This document shows positions 16,678-25,339 of a stretch of 54,817 nt of DNA, one piece after another. The DNA is from an uncultured Ruminococcus sp. (GTDB taxonomy: Bacteria; Bacillota; Clostridia; Oscillospirales; Acutalibacteraceae): contig CACWNY010000037.1 of NCBI GenBank assembly GCA_902762375.1, positions 1 through 54,817 on the forward strand, read 5' to 3'. Under the pieces are notes generated by a model, which saw only the letters and a program-made list of their open reading frames with translations, was not told the DNA's origin and searched no databases. Positions within the stretch are counted from its first letter, which is position 1. Every line of letters begins with the position of its first letter. The translations under genes and the position numbers were made by a program.

Positions 16678-17799
16678 ATGAAAATCATATTGGCAGGCGG
16701 TGGAACAGCAGGACATATCAATCCGGCTTTAGCCATAGCAGGAACAGTCAAAGAGCATATACCCGACACCGAAGTTTTATATATTGGTGCAAAAGGGGGC
16801 ATGGAAGAAACTTTGGTGCCGAAAGCAGGTTACCGATTTATAGGAATAGAAGTCAGCGGATTTCGAAGAAGTCTTTCTCCAGCGTCAGTAGCCCACAATA
16901 TGGCAACAGTCAGACGAGCAGTGACTTCAGGAATAGAATCTAAAAAAATCATTAAGGATTTTCAGCCTGATATCTGTATAGGAACAGGGGGATATGTCAG
17001 CGGACCTGTTCTGCAAAGTGCCAACCGACTGGGTATTCCGACACTTATTCATGAACAGAACGCATTTCCTGGTGTGACCAACAAAATGCTGGCAAGACAT
17101 GTCAGAAAAGTCATGCTTGCCAATCCCGATGCTCAAAAACATATGTCTGCAAGTGCTGATTTTGTGGTAACGGGAAATCCCGTAAGAAAAGAAATCATTA
17201 CCGCCGACAAAACGACTTCCCGAAAAATTCTGGGACTTGACGAACGCCCTGTTGTGCTTTCTTTCGGAGGCAGTCTGGGGGCAGAAAAAATCAACCGCAG
17301 TGTTGCCGATTACATAGCCAGAAGCGGTAAGGACGGCAGATATCAGATTATTCATGCTTACGGAAAATTCGGCAAATGGTTTCCCGATTTGCTTAAAGAG
17401 AAAGGTTGCGATATTACCAAATGCGACAATCTGGATATCCGTGAATTTATTGACAATATGCCGATATGTTTATCTGCCAGTGATTTAGTCATATGCCGTG
17501 CAGGGGCGATGACGGTCAGCGAATTGCAGGTACAAGGCAAACCTGCAATACTTATTCCCTCACCGAATGTTGCCGAAAACCATCAGTTTCACAATGCAAT
17601 GTCACTTGTCAACGCCAATGCAGGTTGCGTGATAGAAGAAAAAGACCTCACACCCGAAAAACTTACCCAGACCGTTGATGAAATGTTGAAAGACCCTAAA
17701 AAATTACAGGAATATTCTCACAATGCCAGAAAAATCGCTATTGCAGATGCTAATGAAAGAATATTCTCTGTTATCAAAGAATGTGTAGGTATTATATAA
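16678..17799 (+). CDS. murG: UDP-GlcNAc:lipid I N-acetylglucosaminyltransferase MurG
   Basis: MurG adds GlcNAc to lipid I to make lipid II on the cytoplasmic face of the membrane. I start at ATG 16678 (MKIILAGGGTAGHINPALA), since GAGGAGAAAA precedes it and the residues read upstream come from a repeat hairpin. The G-loop GGGTAGHINPA at residues 7-17, a second loop LSFGGSLGAEKIN near 190, and the C-terminal GAMTVSELQVQGKPAILIP nucleotide-sugar motif are all present. It has 373 residues. It is separated from ftsW by the longest repeat block in the window, so it may be expressed separately. Confidence 0.97.
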   Translation: MKIILAGGGTAGHINPALAIAGTVKEHIPDTEVLYIGAKGGMEETLVPKAGYRFIGIEVSGFRRSLSPASVAHNMATVRRAVTSGIESKKIIKDFQPDICIGTGGYVSGPVLQSANRLGIPTLIHEQNAFPGVTNKMLARHVRKVMLANPDAQKHMSASADFVVTGNPVRKEIITADKTTSRKILGLDERPVVLSFGGSLGAEKINRSVADYIARSGKDGRYQIIHAYGKFGKWFPDLLKEKGCDITKCDNLDIREFIDNMPICLSASDLVICRAGAMTVSELQVQGKPAILIPSPNVAENHQFHNAMSLVNANAGCVIEEKDLTPEKLTQTVDEMLKDPKKLQEYSHNARKIAIADANERIFSVIKECVGII

Positions 17800-17807
17800 T
17801 ATTTCTT

Positions 17808-17948
17808 GTCAAAATTTGCTTACGCAAATTTTGTTTGGAATTTTTATGAATTAAAGGGCTGCCGCCCTTTAAAATCCTGCTAAGGGGCTGCCGCCCCTTA
17901 ACCCTGCCCACTTTTTGAAAAAAGTGGACAAAAACTTTTAATTGTCAT
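17808..17948. repeat. Repeat block murG/murA (reverse unit)
   Basis: Part of the 324-bp gap before murA. It has CAAAATTTGC/GCAAATTTTG (17810-17833), AAAGGGCTGCCGCCCTTT, AAGGGGCTGCCGCCCCTT, CCACTTTTT/AAAAAGTGG and the AATTGTCAT end. After it lie a separate palindrome (18002-18035) and about 85 bp without a convincing promoter. Confidence 0.8.
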
Positions 17949-18001
17949 ATAATTACGAATTTCAGAAAATAATTCAGACTGTTCAGGTAGCATAAATTCT
18001 C

Positions 18002-18035
18002 ATGTAAAAGTGCCGTAATTACGGCATTTTTACAT
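18002..18035. terminator. 34-base perfect hairpin between murG and murA
   Basis: The core TGCCGTAATTACGGCA is a perfect palindrome, extended by ATGTAAAA and TTTTACAT on the outside with one G-T wobble between. On the plus strand the core is followed by TTTTTAC. It could be a bidirectional terminator or a dyad for a regulator. It is not part of the repeat family. Confidence 0.5.
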
Positions 18036-18123
18036 TTAATCACGAAATCATGTTTTCTGGCATATACTAAAATACGAAACAGTCTGCGAGTAAGGAAACG
18101 CACATCAGAAGAGGGTGTAGGCA

Positions 18124-19380
18124 TTGTCAGAATATATCATCAACGGTAGAAAAAAATTTGACGGTATCATCAAAGTACAAGGAGCCAAGAACAGTATCTT
18201 ACCCATACTGGCGGGAACAGTCTTATGTCAGGGAAAAGTTATTCTTCATTATTGTCCGCAGATATCTGATGTAGAAACAGCCATCAACATTTTGCGTTGT
18301 TTAGGGTGTCGTGTTCAGAGAGATAATCACACTATTACGGTTGACAGTAAACATATGAACGGTTATACTATACCTGATGAACTTATGCGGGAAATGCGTT
18401 CATCAGTGATGTTTCTGGGAGCGATACTTGCCAGAACAGGTTATGCTGAAATTTCCTTACCTGGAGGTTGCGAATTAGGGGCAAGACCGATTGATATGCA
18501 CTTGTCCGCACTTGTCCAGATGGGCATGACCTTTGAAGAAAATCACGGTAAAATTTACTGTCAGACAGCAAATTCTTTACACGGTGCTAATATTCACTTG
18601 TCTTTCCCCAGTGTAGGAGCGACAGAAAATATTCTTTTGGCAGGCGTTCTGGCAAAGGGAACAACCATTATTACCAACTGTGCCAGAGAACCTGAAATTG
18701 TTGATTTGGCGGACTTTCTCAACAGTTGCGGAGCGAAAATCACAGGAGCTGGTGAAAGTGTCATCTATATTGAGGGGGTTGACCGCCTTCATGACACACA
18801 ATACAGTGTCATTCCCGATAGAATTGTTTGTGCTACCTATATGACAGCCGTAGCGGTCAGCGGAGGGAAACTGTTTCTAGAAAATGTGATAAAGCCTCAT
18901 ATGAACAGTATTCTTTCTCTTATAGAACAGTCAGGCTGTCAGATAGAAGAAACAAAATCAGGGATTTGTATACAGTCCGATTGTCAATTACAGAAATTCC
19001 CTCTTATCAGAACCATGCCCTATCCAGGATTTCCCACCGATATGCAAGCCCCATTTATGGCAATGAGTTGTTTTGCACAGGGGACATCTGTATTTGTGGA
19101 AAATATCTTTGACAGTCGATACCGTCACGCTTATGAGCTGTGCCGAATGGGAGCAAAAATCGACATACAAGGTAAGGTTGCGATTGTAGAGGGAAATCGA
19201 AAGAATATGTCAGGCAGTACGGTAGAGGCAAAGGACTTACGGGGAGGAGCGTCATTGATAGTGGCAGGGTTAGGAGCAGAGGGTACTACCGTTGTCAAAG
19301 GCGGAGAATATATCGAAAGAGGATATGAAAAAATCGAAGAATATCTTAGTAATGCAGGAGCAGACATCGTGAAAATATAA
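18124..19380 (+). CDS. murA: UDP-N-acetylglucosamine 1-carboxyvinyltransferase MurA
   Basis: MurA transfers enolpyruvate from PEP to UDP-GlcNAc, the first committed step of peptidoglycan synthesis. The catalytic loop PGGCELGARPIDMH contains Cys116, the residue alkylated by fosfomycin, equivalent to Cys115 in E. coli. KFDGIIKVQGAKNSILPILAG opens the protein, and RGGASLIVAGLGAEG is the typical C-terminal motif. The start is TTG at 18124, with AGAGGGTG upstream. Its 418 residues are normal. It lies 20 bases before ftsQ, which implies co-transcription. Firmicutes often carry two MurA paralogues; which one this is cannot be decided here. Confidence 0.96.
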   Translation: MSEYIINGRKKFDGIIKVQGAKNSILPILAGTVLCQGKVILHYCPQISDVETAINILRCLGCRVQRDNHTITVDSKHMNGYTIPDELMREMRSSVMFLGAILARTGYAEISLPGGCELGARPIDMHLSALVQMGMTFEENHGKIYCQTANSLHGANIHLSFPSVGATENILLAGVLAKGTTIITNCAREPEIVDLADFLNSCGAKITGAGESVIYIEGVDRLHDTQYSVIPDRIVCATYMTAVAVSGGKLFLENVIKPHMNSILSLIEQSGCQIEETKSGICIQSDCQLQKFPLIRTMPYPGFPTDMQAPFMAMSCFAQGTSVFVENIFDSRYRHAYELCRMGAKIDIQGKVAIVEGNRKNMSGSTVEAKDLRGGASLIVAGLGAEGTTVVKGGEYIERGYEKIEEYLSNAGADIVKI

Positions 19381-19400
19381 AGCAGGGGGAAGATAAAATC

Positions 19401-20867
19401 ATGGATAACTATGACAGAAAAAGAAAAGGAAATACCCAAAGAAAACCACGAAATCGGGATTACGAACCCGATTATTCCCATAACAGCGACAGAGATTATC
19501 AGAGCGAAGAAGAGCCTTTTTTCAAACACAGTACGATAAACGGAAATGTCACAACACGAACCAACCGAGCGGAAGATTTTTTTGAAAACCCCGAATATAC
19601 ACCATGGGACGAACAGGACGATTTCAACAGAATTAATTCTTACAAAGACGAACCCCGAAAAATCCGCAAAAAAGGAAGCAATGCCACAGACCATAGAAAA
19701 AATGTGAACCAAAGAGATGACGAACTTTTTTTGGACGATGAGGGAAAAAAATCCCGAAAGAAAAAATCAGGTATTACTAAAAATATCCGCAATCAGCGGA
19801 AGAACCGAAAATTGCTGGCAGAACTGAGTGCGAACAAAAAACCGCTTAGTAAACGACAGCGAAATTTAAAAAATCTTGCCATTACAGGTATCATCATAGG
19901 TGTTATTTTACTTGTTGGATTTATTCTTTCGGTGACGGTACTGTTCAAATGCGAAAATATTGTTGTTGAGGGCAATACCCGTTATGACCAAGAAGATATT
20001 ATTAATGTCAGCGAACTGCATTACGGAGAAAATATTTTTCTTGCCTCAAAATCGTCAGCAGGAAAATATATTGAAGCAAAATATCCTTACATAGAAACAG
20101 CAGATATCACCTTTTCCTTGCCTAATACCATAAAAATTCAGCTTACCGAAGCAGAACCTGAATATTATTTGCAGGACGGAACAAGATTTTACATCATCAG
20201 TAAAGGCGGAAAAATACTGGAAGAAGTGGTAAAAAGAGAACTGGATATTCCCAACATTGTGGGCTGTACACCCATCACACCGAAAACAGGAGAACAAATT
20301 CAGCTTAAAGATGAGCGTGTTATGACCGTACTGAAAGAAATTGCCAACTGTATGGAACATAACGGTGTAACAGGTATTCTGGAGATAGATTTGTCGGATA
20401 TGTCCAATATCGAACTCAACTATAATGACCGTATCAAGATTGTGTTAGGTATGCCCGAATACATTGACTATAAAATCAGAACGGCAATGACCATTATTCT
20501 GAACAAATTATCTGAGTCAGATGTTGGCAGACTGAACTGTTCGAATTTAGTTGAGGGGAGAACAGATAATAAAGGCAATGCGTCTTATTTCCAGCCCAAC
20601 CATTTTGTGGGAGAAACACCAACAAATTCTGTCAGTATCATGGTAACAGAACCCGCAACGCAGTTTGTCACACAACCGCCTACACAGACACCTACTACAG
20701 AAATTCCCACAGAGGCAGTAATTTATCAGGAAGTGCCGACAGAAGATGATGATGAATACACAGACGAAGAAGAAAACGGAAGTGAGGAAGAAGAAATATA
20801 CTATGATGAAAATGAAAACGATGAAGAAGAAAACAACGAAGAAAATGAAAATGATGACGAAACCTAA
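19401..20867 (+). CDS. ftsQ: FtsQ/DivIB-type division protein with disordered ends
   Basis: This bitopic division protein links FtsL/DivIC-type partners at the septum. A charged, probably disordered cytoplasmic region of about 150 residues comes first. One membrane segment follows (LAITGIIIGVILLVGFILSVTVLF, about 156-180), then a POTRA domain beginning CENIVVEGNTRYDQEDIINVSE, and the FtsQ beta domain with LTEAEPEYYLQDG. The last ~100 residues are Thr/Pro-rich and then almost wholly Glu/Asp/Asn. At 488 residues it is much longer than the usual 250-300. It directly follows murA. Confidence 0.88.
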   Translation: MDNYDRKRKGNTQRKPRNRDYEPDYSHNSDRDYQSEEEPFFKHSTINGNVTTRTNRAEDFFENPEYTPWDEQDDFNRINSYKDEPRKIRKKGSNATDHRKNVNQRDDELFLDDEGKKSRKKKSGITKNIRNQRKNRKLLAELSANKKPLSKRQRNLKNLAITGIIIGVILLVGFILSVTVLFKCENIVVEGNTRYDQEDIINVSELHYGENIFLASKSSAGKYIEAKYPYIETADITFSLPNTIKIQLTEAEPEYYLQDGTRFYIISKGGKILEEVVKRELDIPNIVGCTPITPKTGEQIQLKDERVMTVLKEIANCMEHNGVTGILEIDLSDMSNIELNYNDRIKIVLGMPEYIDYKIRTAMTIILNKLSESDVGRLNCSNLVEGRTDNKGNASYFQPNHFVGETPTNSVSIMVTEPATQFVTQPPTQTPTTEIPTEAVIYQEVPTEDDDEYTDEEENGSEEEEIYYDENENDEEENNEENENDDET

Positions 20868-20902
20868 ATGCTATCTGAACAGTTGAAATGATTTTCTCCT
20901 CG

Positions 20903-21043
20903 TATAGCTATGACAATGAAAAGTTTTTGTCCACTTTTTTCAAAAAGTGGTGGGGTGCAGGGGCAAAGCCCCTGCTGGGATTTTTAAGGGCGAAGCCCTT
21001 AAACTCCTCAAAATCCAGACAAAATTTGCGTAAGCAAATTTTG
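20903..21043. repeat. Repeat block ftsQ/sbcD (complete forward unit)
   Basis: One of the clearest complete units: TATAGCTATGACAATGAAAAG, CCACTTTT/AAAAGTGG, CAGGGGCAAAGCCCCTG, AAGGGCGAAGCCCTT, an AACTCCTCAAAATCC linker, and CAAAATTTGC/GCAAATTTTG (21020-21043). The same order occurs at 33194-33337 and 40071-40216. Confidence 0.8.
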
Positions 21044-21076
21044 ACAGTACAGGTAAAAAAAATTTGAAAAGTTATA

Positions 21077-21105
21077 TTGATTTCTAGTGTTATAAATGCT
21101 AGAAT
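21077..21105 (+). promoter_or_regulatory. Promoter of sbcDC
   Basis: -35 TTGATT (21077-21082), a 17-base spacer, and -10 TAGAAT (21100-21105), about 60 bases upstream of sbcD. Confidence 0.6.
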
Positions 21106-21164
21106 GTATTCAAAGTAATTCACACTTAATGTTGAATGAAGATGAAAATAAATGAGGTATGAAA

Positions 21165-22271
21165 ATGAAATTTATCCACTTATCCGACTTGCACATCGGC
21201 AAAAAAGTGCATGAACTTTCCATGATTGACGAACAGAAGTACATTTTACAACAGATTTTGACCATCATTGATGATGAAAATCCTGACGCAATTCTTATCG
21301 CAGGAGATGTATACGATAAATCCGTGCCGTCTACTGATGCTGTAAATTTACTGGACGAATTTTTATGTAAACTGGCTAAACGAAAAAAAGAGGTTTTCCT
21401 TATCAGCGGTAATCATGATTCCCCTGAAAGACTGTCATTTGCGTCTGATTTGATAGAACTCAGTGGTGTTCATATTTCCCCTGTCTATAACGGCAGAATT
21501 GAACCGTATTGTGTAAAAGGGGTCAATATTTACCTGTTGCCGTTTATCAAGCCTGTTCATGTCCGCCGTTATTACGAAGAGAAAGAAATCAACAATTATA
21601 CAGACGCTATGTGTGTGGCGATTGAAAGCATGAATATCAATACAGACGAAAGAAATATACTGGTTGCCCATCAGTTTGTGACCAATGCCAGCCGTACAGA
21701 TTCCGAAGATGTTTCTGTAGGTGGTCTTGACAATGTTGACACAGAAGTTTTTGCCCCGTTTGACTATGTTGCTTTGGGACATATCCACCGTCCGCAGAAT
21801 TGTGGCAGTGAAAAAATCCGTTATTGCGGAACACCGTTGAAATATTCTTTTTCCGAAGCAAAAGACCATAAGTCCGTTACAGTAGGAGAAATTGACGAAA
21901 ACAAGAAGTTGTCCATTCGCACAGTAGACTTAATTCCCGAACACGATATGGTAGAACTGAAAGGTACATTTGCCGATTTGAAAACCCATACCACCCATCA
22001 GGAAGATTATGTACATATTATTCTCACCGATGAAGAAGAAATTATGGACGCAATGTCAAAATTGCGTGGAACATATCACAGATTGCTGAAACTGGACTAT
22101 GATAACAAGCGTACACGCTGTCAGGGAAATATCACCGCCATAGATAATATAGAAAGAAAAACACCTTTAGAACTGTTTGAAGAATTGTTCAAAGAGCAGA
22201 ACGGTCAGGAAATGAACGAAGAACAGCGGTCATATATGCAAAAGATGATAGAAGAAATATGGGAGGGATAA
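21165..22271 (+). CDS. sbcD: Exonuclease SbcD (Mre11 family)
   Basis: SbcD is the Mn-dependent nuclease subunit of the SbcCD complex, which opens DNA hairpins and trims double-strand ends. The calcineurin-like phosphoesterase motifs are in order: HLSDLHIGK at the N-terminus, IAGDVYDKS near 46-54, ISGNHDSPERL near 79-89, and VALGHIHRPQ near 205. ATG 21165 is preferred over the ATG two codons upstream because GAGG lies 7 bases before it; the protein has 368 residues. sbcC starts 4 bases after the stop. The genome is rich in intergenic inverted repeats, the DNA structure this complex cleaves. Confidence 0.96.
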   Translation: MKFIHLSDLHIGKKVHELSMIDEQKYILQQILTIIDDENPDAILIAGDVYDKSVPSTDAVNLLDEFLCKLAKRKKEVFLISGNHDSPERLSFASDLIELSGVHISPVYNGRIEPYCVKGVNIYLLPFIKPVHVRRYYEEKEINNYTDAMCVAIESMNINTDERNILVAHQFVTNASRTDSEDVSVGGLDNVDTEVFAPFDYVALGHIHRPQNCGSEKIRYCGTPLKYSFSEAKDHKSVTVGEIDENKKLSIRTVDLIPEHDMVELKGTFADLKTHTTHQEDYVHIILTDEEEIMDAMSKLRGTYHRLLKLDYDNKRTRCQGNITAIDNIERKTPLELFEELFKEQNGQEMNEEQRSYMQKMIEEIWEG

Positions 22272-22275
22272 ATTT

Positions 22276-25056
22276 ATGCGACCGATAAAATTAACGATGT
22301 CCGCATTTGGAGCATACGCAGACAAAACAGAGATTGACTTTGAAAAATTAGGACAAAGTGGTATATATCTGATTACGGGAAACACAGGAGCAGGCAAGAC
22401 CACAATATTTGACGCAATCGTATATGCTTTATACGGTGAAACAAGTAACAGCGACAGAAAACCGAATATGTTTCGTTCGGTGTATGCCAACGGTACGACA
22501 AAGACCTATGTGGAATTATGGTTTCAGTGCAACGGCAAAGAATATCGTGTCAGAAGAAATCCCGAATATGACCGTCCGAAAGACAGGGGCGAAGGTACAA
22601 CTAAAGAAAAATCGTCCTGTGAACTGGAAAAGTTTGCCGATAAAACCATTGTATCGAAGTCAACAAAAGAGGTCAATAATGCCATTCAGGAAATCATAGG
22701 GCTTGACTGTAATCAGTTTATGCAGATAGCCATGATAGCACAGGGAGAATTTAAGAAATTACTGACATCATCTACGGACGAAAGAAAAAAGATTTTCAGT
22801 AAAATTTTCAAAACAGGGAAGTACGGCGAATTACAGAAAAAACTAAAAGAAAACTGGTTAAGTGCAGACAGTAAGCGTAAAGTTATCAGACAGAGTATCA
22901 ATCAGTATATCGAAGGAATAGTGTGCGAAAAAGACAGTATTTATTATATTGATGTTGAGCAGTTGAAACAGGGAGATACTTTGGCACAAGAGAGCATAGA
23001 ATTGCTGGAAAAGATGAACGACAGCGATAGTCAGCAACTGAAAGAGTCTGATGACCAATTACAGGAGATTGACGAACAACTGAAAAAAGTCAGTATTGAT
23101 TTAGAAAAAATCACAGCATACAACAAAGCCAGAAAGCAGTCAGAAAAAGTCCGTAGCGATATAGAACAGAGAAGTCAGGTACTGACAGTCAGAAAAAGAG
23201 CGATGGATAATGCAGAAAACAGTCATAAATCCATAAGTACGCATAACAACGGTGAAATAGGCAAGATAAGAACAGAATTACCCCGATATGATACTATTTT
23301 CACATTAGGTCGTGAAATTGATAATCTGACAAGGCAGATACAATTAAAAGACGGAGAATATCGCAGAAATACTGATACCATTTCAAAAATGGAAAAGGAA
23401 ATTGAAAAATTATACGAGGAAAGAACTTTTCTTGAGGGTTCATCTGAAAATACAGTAAGATATAGGGCAGAAAAGGAAAAGGTTGAAAAGGAAAAAAATA
23501 GTCTGGAAAAAGTGGGACAGTCCGTAAAAGAATATCAGGAAAAGAAAAGTAAATTTACAAAAAAACAGAAATCATGCGAACAGGCAATACAGCAGTTTGA
23601 AGTAAAAGCAAAAAGATATCAGGAAATGTATTCCGCATTTTTAAGAGAACAGGCAGGTATTCTTGCGGAGAAATTACAGGATAACGAACCGTGTCCCGTA
23701 TGTGGGTCGTTACATCACCCTAAATTAGCTGAAAAGTCGCAGATTGCCCCTACAGAACAGGAACTGGAAATCGCACAGAAACAATCTGAAACAGCCAGAA
23801 AAGAAGCAGATAAGTTAAAATCAGAGTGTCAGCAACAGAAAGGTGCAGTAGAACAGGCAGGACAAACTCTTACTGTTCAGTTATCAGAATGTGGCATTGA
23901 GGGGAATTTTGCAGAAATTTCTCAGATACTTGCCGAAAAAATTGCAGTTTGTCAGAATGAGATACAGAAGATTTCGGCAAAAATCCGTCAGGAAGAAAAT
24001 AATATCAAACGCAGACAACAGATTGAAAAATTAATTCCCCAACAGGAAAAAGTGTTGCAGGAATTAAAAGAGAGTATTGGTACAATCGAAAACCAGAAAA
24101 CGGTATTCAGCACACAAAAAGCAGAAAAAGAAAAGCAAAGGAATGAATTACAGTCAGGATTACAGTTTGGCAGTAAAAATGAGGCAGAGAAAAAAATTGA
24201 CGAACTTGAACAGGAGATTGCCGTATCAGAAAGTAGTTATCGTAGGGCAAAGAAAGAGTATGACAAGCAAAGTGAAACGATTGCCACATTAAAGGGAGAA
24301 CAGAAAAAACTGGAAGAACAGATTGCCGACAATCCGAACTTAGACGAAGACCAGTTAAGAAGAACAGAAAGAGCATTAAACGAGCAAAAAGCAACGGTAA
24401 ACAGAAGACGAGGTAATTTACATAGTAATCTGAATGCTAACAGAAGAACGCTAGAGAATATCCGTCAACAATGTAATGATTATGTCAGACTGGAAAAGGA
24501 ATGTCGGTTAGTAAAGACCTTATCTGATACAGCAAGTGGTTCAGTAGGGAACGGTAAGGACAAGATTGAACTGGAAACATTTGTACAGATGACTTATTTT
24601 GACCGTATTTTAGAAAGAGCAAACATCAGATTCAGAATGATGACAGACGGACAGTATGAGATGGAACGCCGTAAAAAAGCAGAAAACAAAAGAAGTCAGA
24701 CAGGTTTGGATATAGATGTTATTGATTATCATAATGGTGAAGCGGTCAGAAGTATCAGTACTTTGTCAGGGGGAGAATCTTTCAAAGCGTCATTATCGCT
24801 TGCCTTAGGACTTGCCGATGAGGTACAGTCGTCAGCAGGGGGAGTGCGTTTAGATACGATGTTTGTTGACGAAGGATTTGGTACGCTTGATGATGAATCA
24901 TTGAATAATGCCATTAAAGCATTATATGATTTAAGTGAGGGCAACCGTTTAGTGGGAATAATTTCTCATGTGAAAGAATTAGAGAACAGAATTGACAAAA
25001 AGATTGTCATTACCAAAGATGTTGTCGGAAGTCACGCAAAGGTTATAGAAGAATGA
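22276..25056 (+). CDS. sbcC: Exonuclease SbcC (Rad50-like SMC ATPase)
   Basis: SbcC is the ATPase partner of SbcD. Walker A is TGNTGAGKTTIFDA near residues 35-48. Two long coiled coils flank the zinc hook CPVC (Cys473 and Cys476, in EPCPVCGSLHHP). The signature LSGGESFKASLSLALGLAD and Walker B MFVDEGFGTLDDESL lie at the C-terminus. It has 926 residues. GGGAGGGATAAATTT precedes the ATG, and it overlaps the end of the sbcD operon context without a gap, so it is surely co-transcribed. Confidence 0.97.
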   Translation: MRPIKLTMSAFGAYADKTEIDFEKLGQSGIYLITGNTGAGKTTIFDAIVYALYGETSNSDRKPNMFRSVYANGTTKTYVELWFQCNGKEYRVRRNPEYDRPKDRGEGTTKEKSSCELEKFADKTIVSKSTKEVNNAIQEIIGLDCNQFMQIAMIAQGEFKKLLTSSTDERKKIFSKIFKTGKYGELQKKLKENWLSADSKRKVIRQSINQYIEGIVCEKDSIYYIDVEQLKQGDTLAQESIELLEKMNDSDSQQLKESDDQLQEIDEQLKKVSIDLEKITAYNKARKQSEKVRSDIEQRSQVLTVRKRAMDNAENSHKSISTHNNGEIGKIRTELPRYDTIFTLGREIDNLTRQIQLKDGEYRRNTDTISKMEKEIEKLYEERTFLEGSSENTVRYRAEKEKVEKEKNSLEKVGQSVKEYQEKKSKFTKKQKSCEQAIQQFEVKAKRYQEMYSAFLREQAGILAEKLQDNEPCPVCGSLHHPKLAEKSQIAPTEQELEIAQKQSETARKEADKLKSECQQQKGAVEQAGQTLTVQLSECGIEGNFAEISQILAEKIAVCQNEIQKISAKIRQEENNIKRRQQIEKLIPQQEKVLQELKESIGTIENQKTVFSTQKAEKEKQRNELQSGLQFGSKNEAEKKIDELEQEIAVSESSYRRAKKEYDKQSETIATLKGEQKKLEEQIADNPNLDEDQLRRTERALNEQKATVNRRRGNLHSNLNANRRTLENIRQQCNDYVRLEKECRLVKTLSDTASGSVGNGKDKIELETFVQMTYFDRILERANIRFRMMTDGQYEMERRKKAENKRSQTGLDIDVIDYHNGEAVRSISTLSGGESFKASLSLALGLADEVQSSAGGVRLDTMFVDEGFGTLDDESLNNAIKALYDLSEGNRLVGIISHVKELENRIDKKIVITKDVVGSHAKVIEE

Positions 25057-25057
25057 T

Positions 25058-25339
25058 GTCAAAATTTGCTGACGCAAATTTTGTTGGAAATTTTTATGAG
25101 TTTAAGGGCTTCGCCCTTAAAAATCCCACAAGGGGCTTTGCCCCTTGACCCCACGAACTTTTTGAAAAAAGTTCGACAAAAACTTTTAATTGTCCGAAGT
25201 CGGATAAAGATTTCCGAACGAAGTGAGCCATAAAAGTTTTTTGTCCACTTTTTTTCAAAAAAGTGGACAGGATTTTTAAGGGTGGTAGCCCTTAAATCAG
25301 GGGTTCGGGGAGGAACTCCCCGACAAGACAGCCCTTTAA
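25058..25339. repeat. Repeat block sbcC/rseP (two opposed units)
   Basis: Convergent genes are separated only by repeats. Reverse unit: CAAAATTTGC/GCAAATTTTG, AAGGGCTTCGCCCTT, AAGGGGCTTTGCCCCTT, CGAACTTTT/AAAAGTTCG and AATTGTC. Then TTCCGAACGAAGTGAGCC and a forward unit: CCACTTTT/AAAAGTGG, AAGGGTGGTAGCCCTT, and the GGGGTTCGGGGAG/CTCCCCGACA segment. The block ends one base before the rseP stop. Confidence 0.8.
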
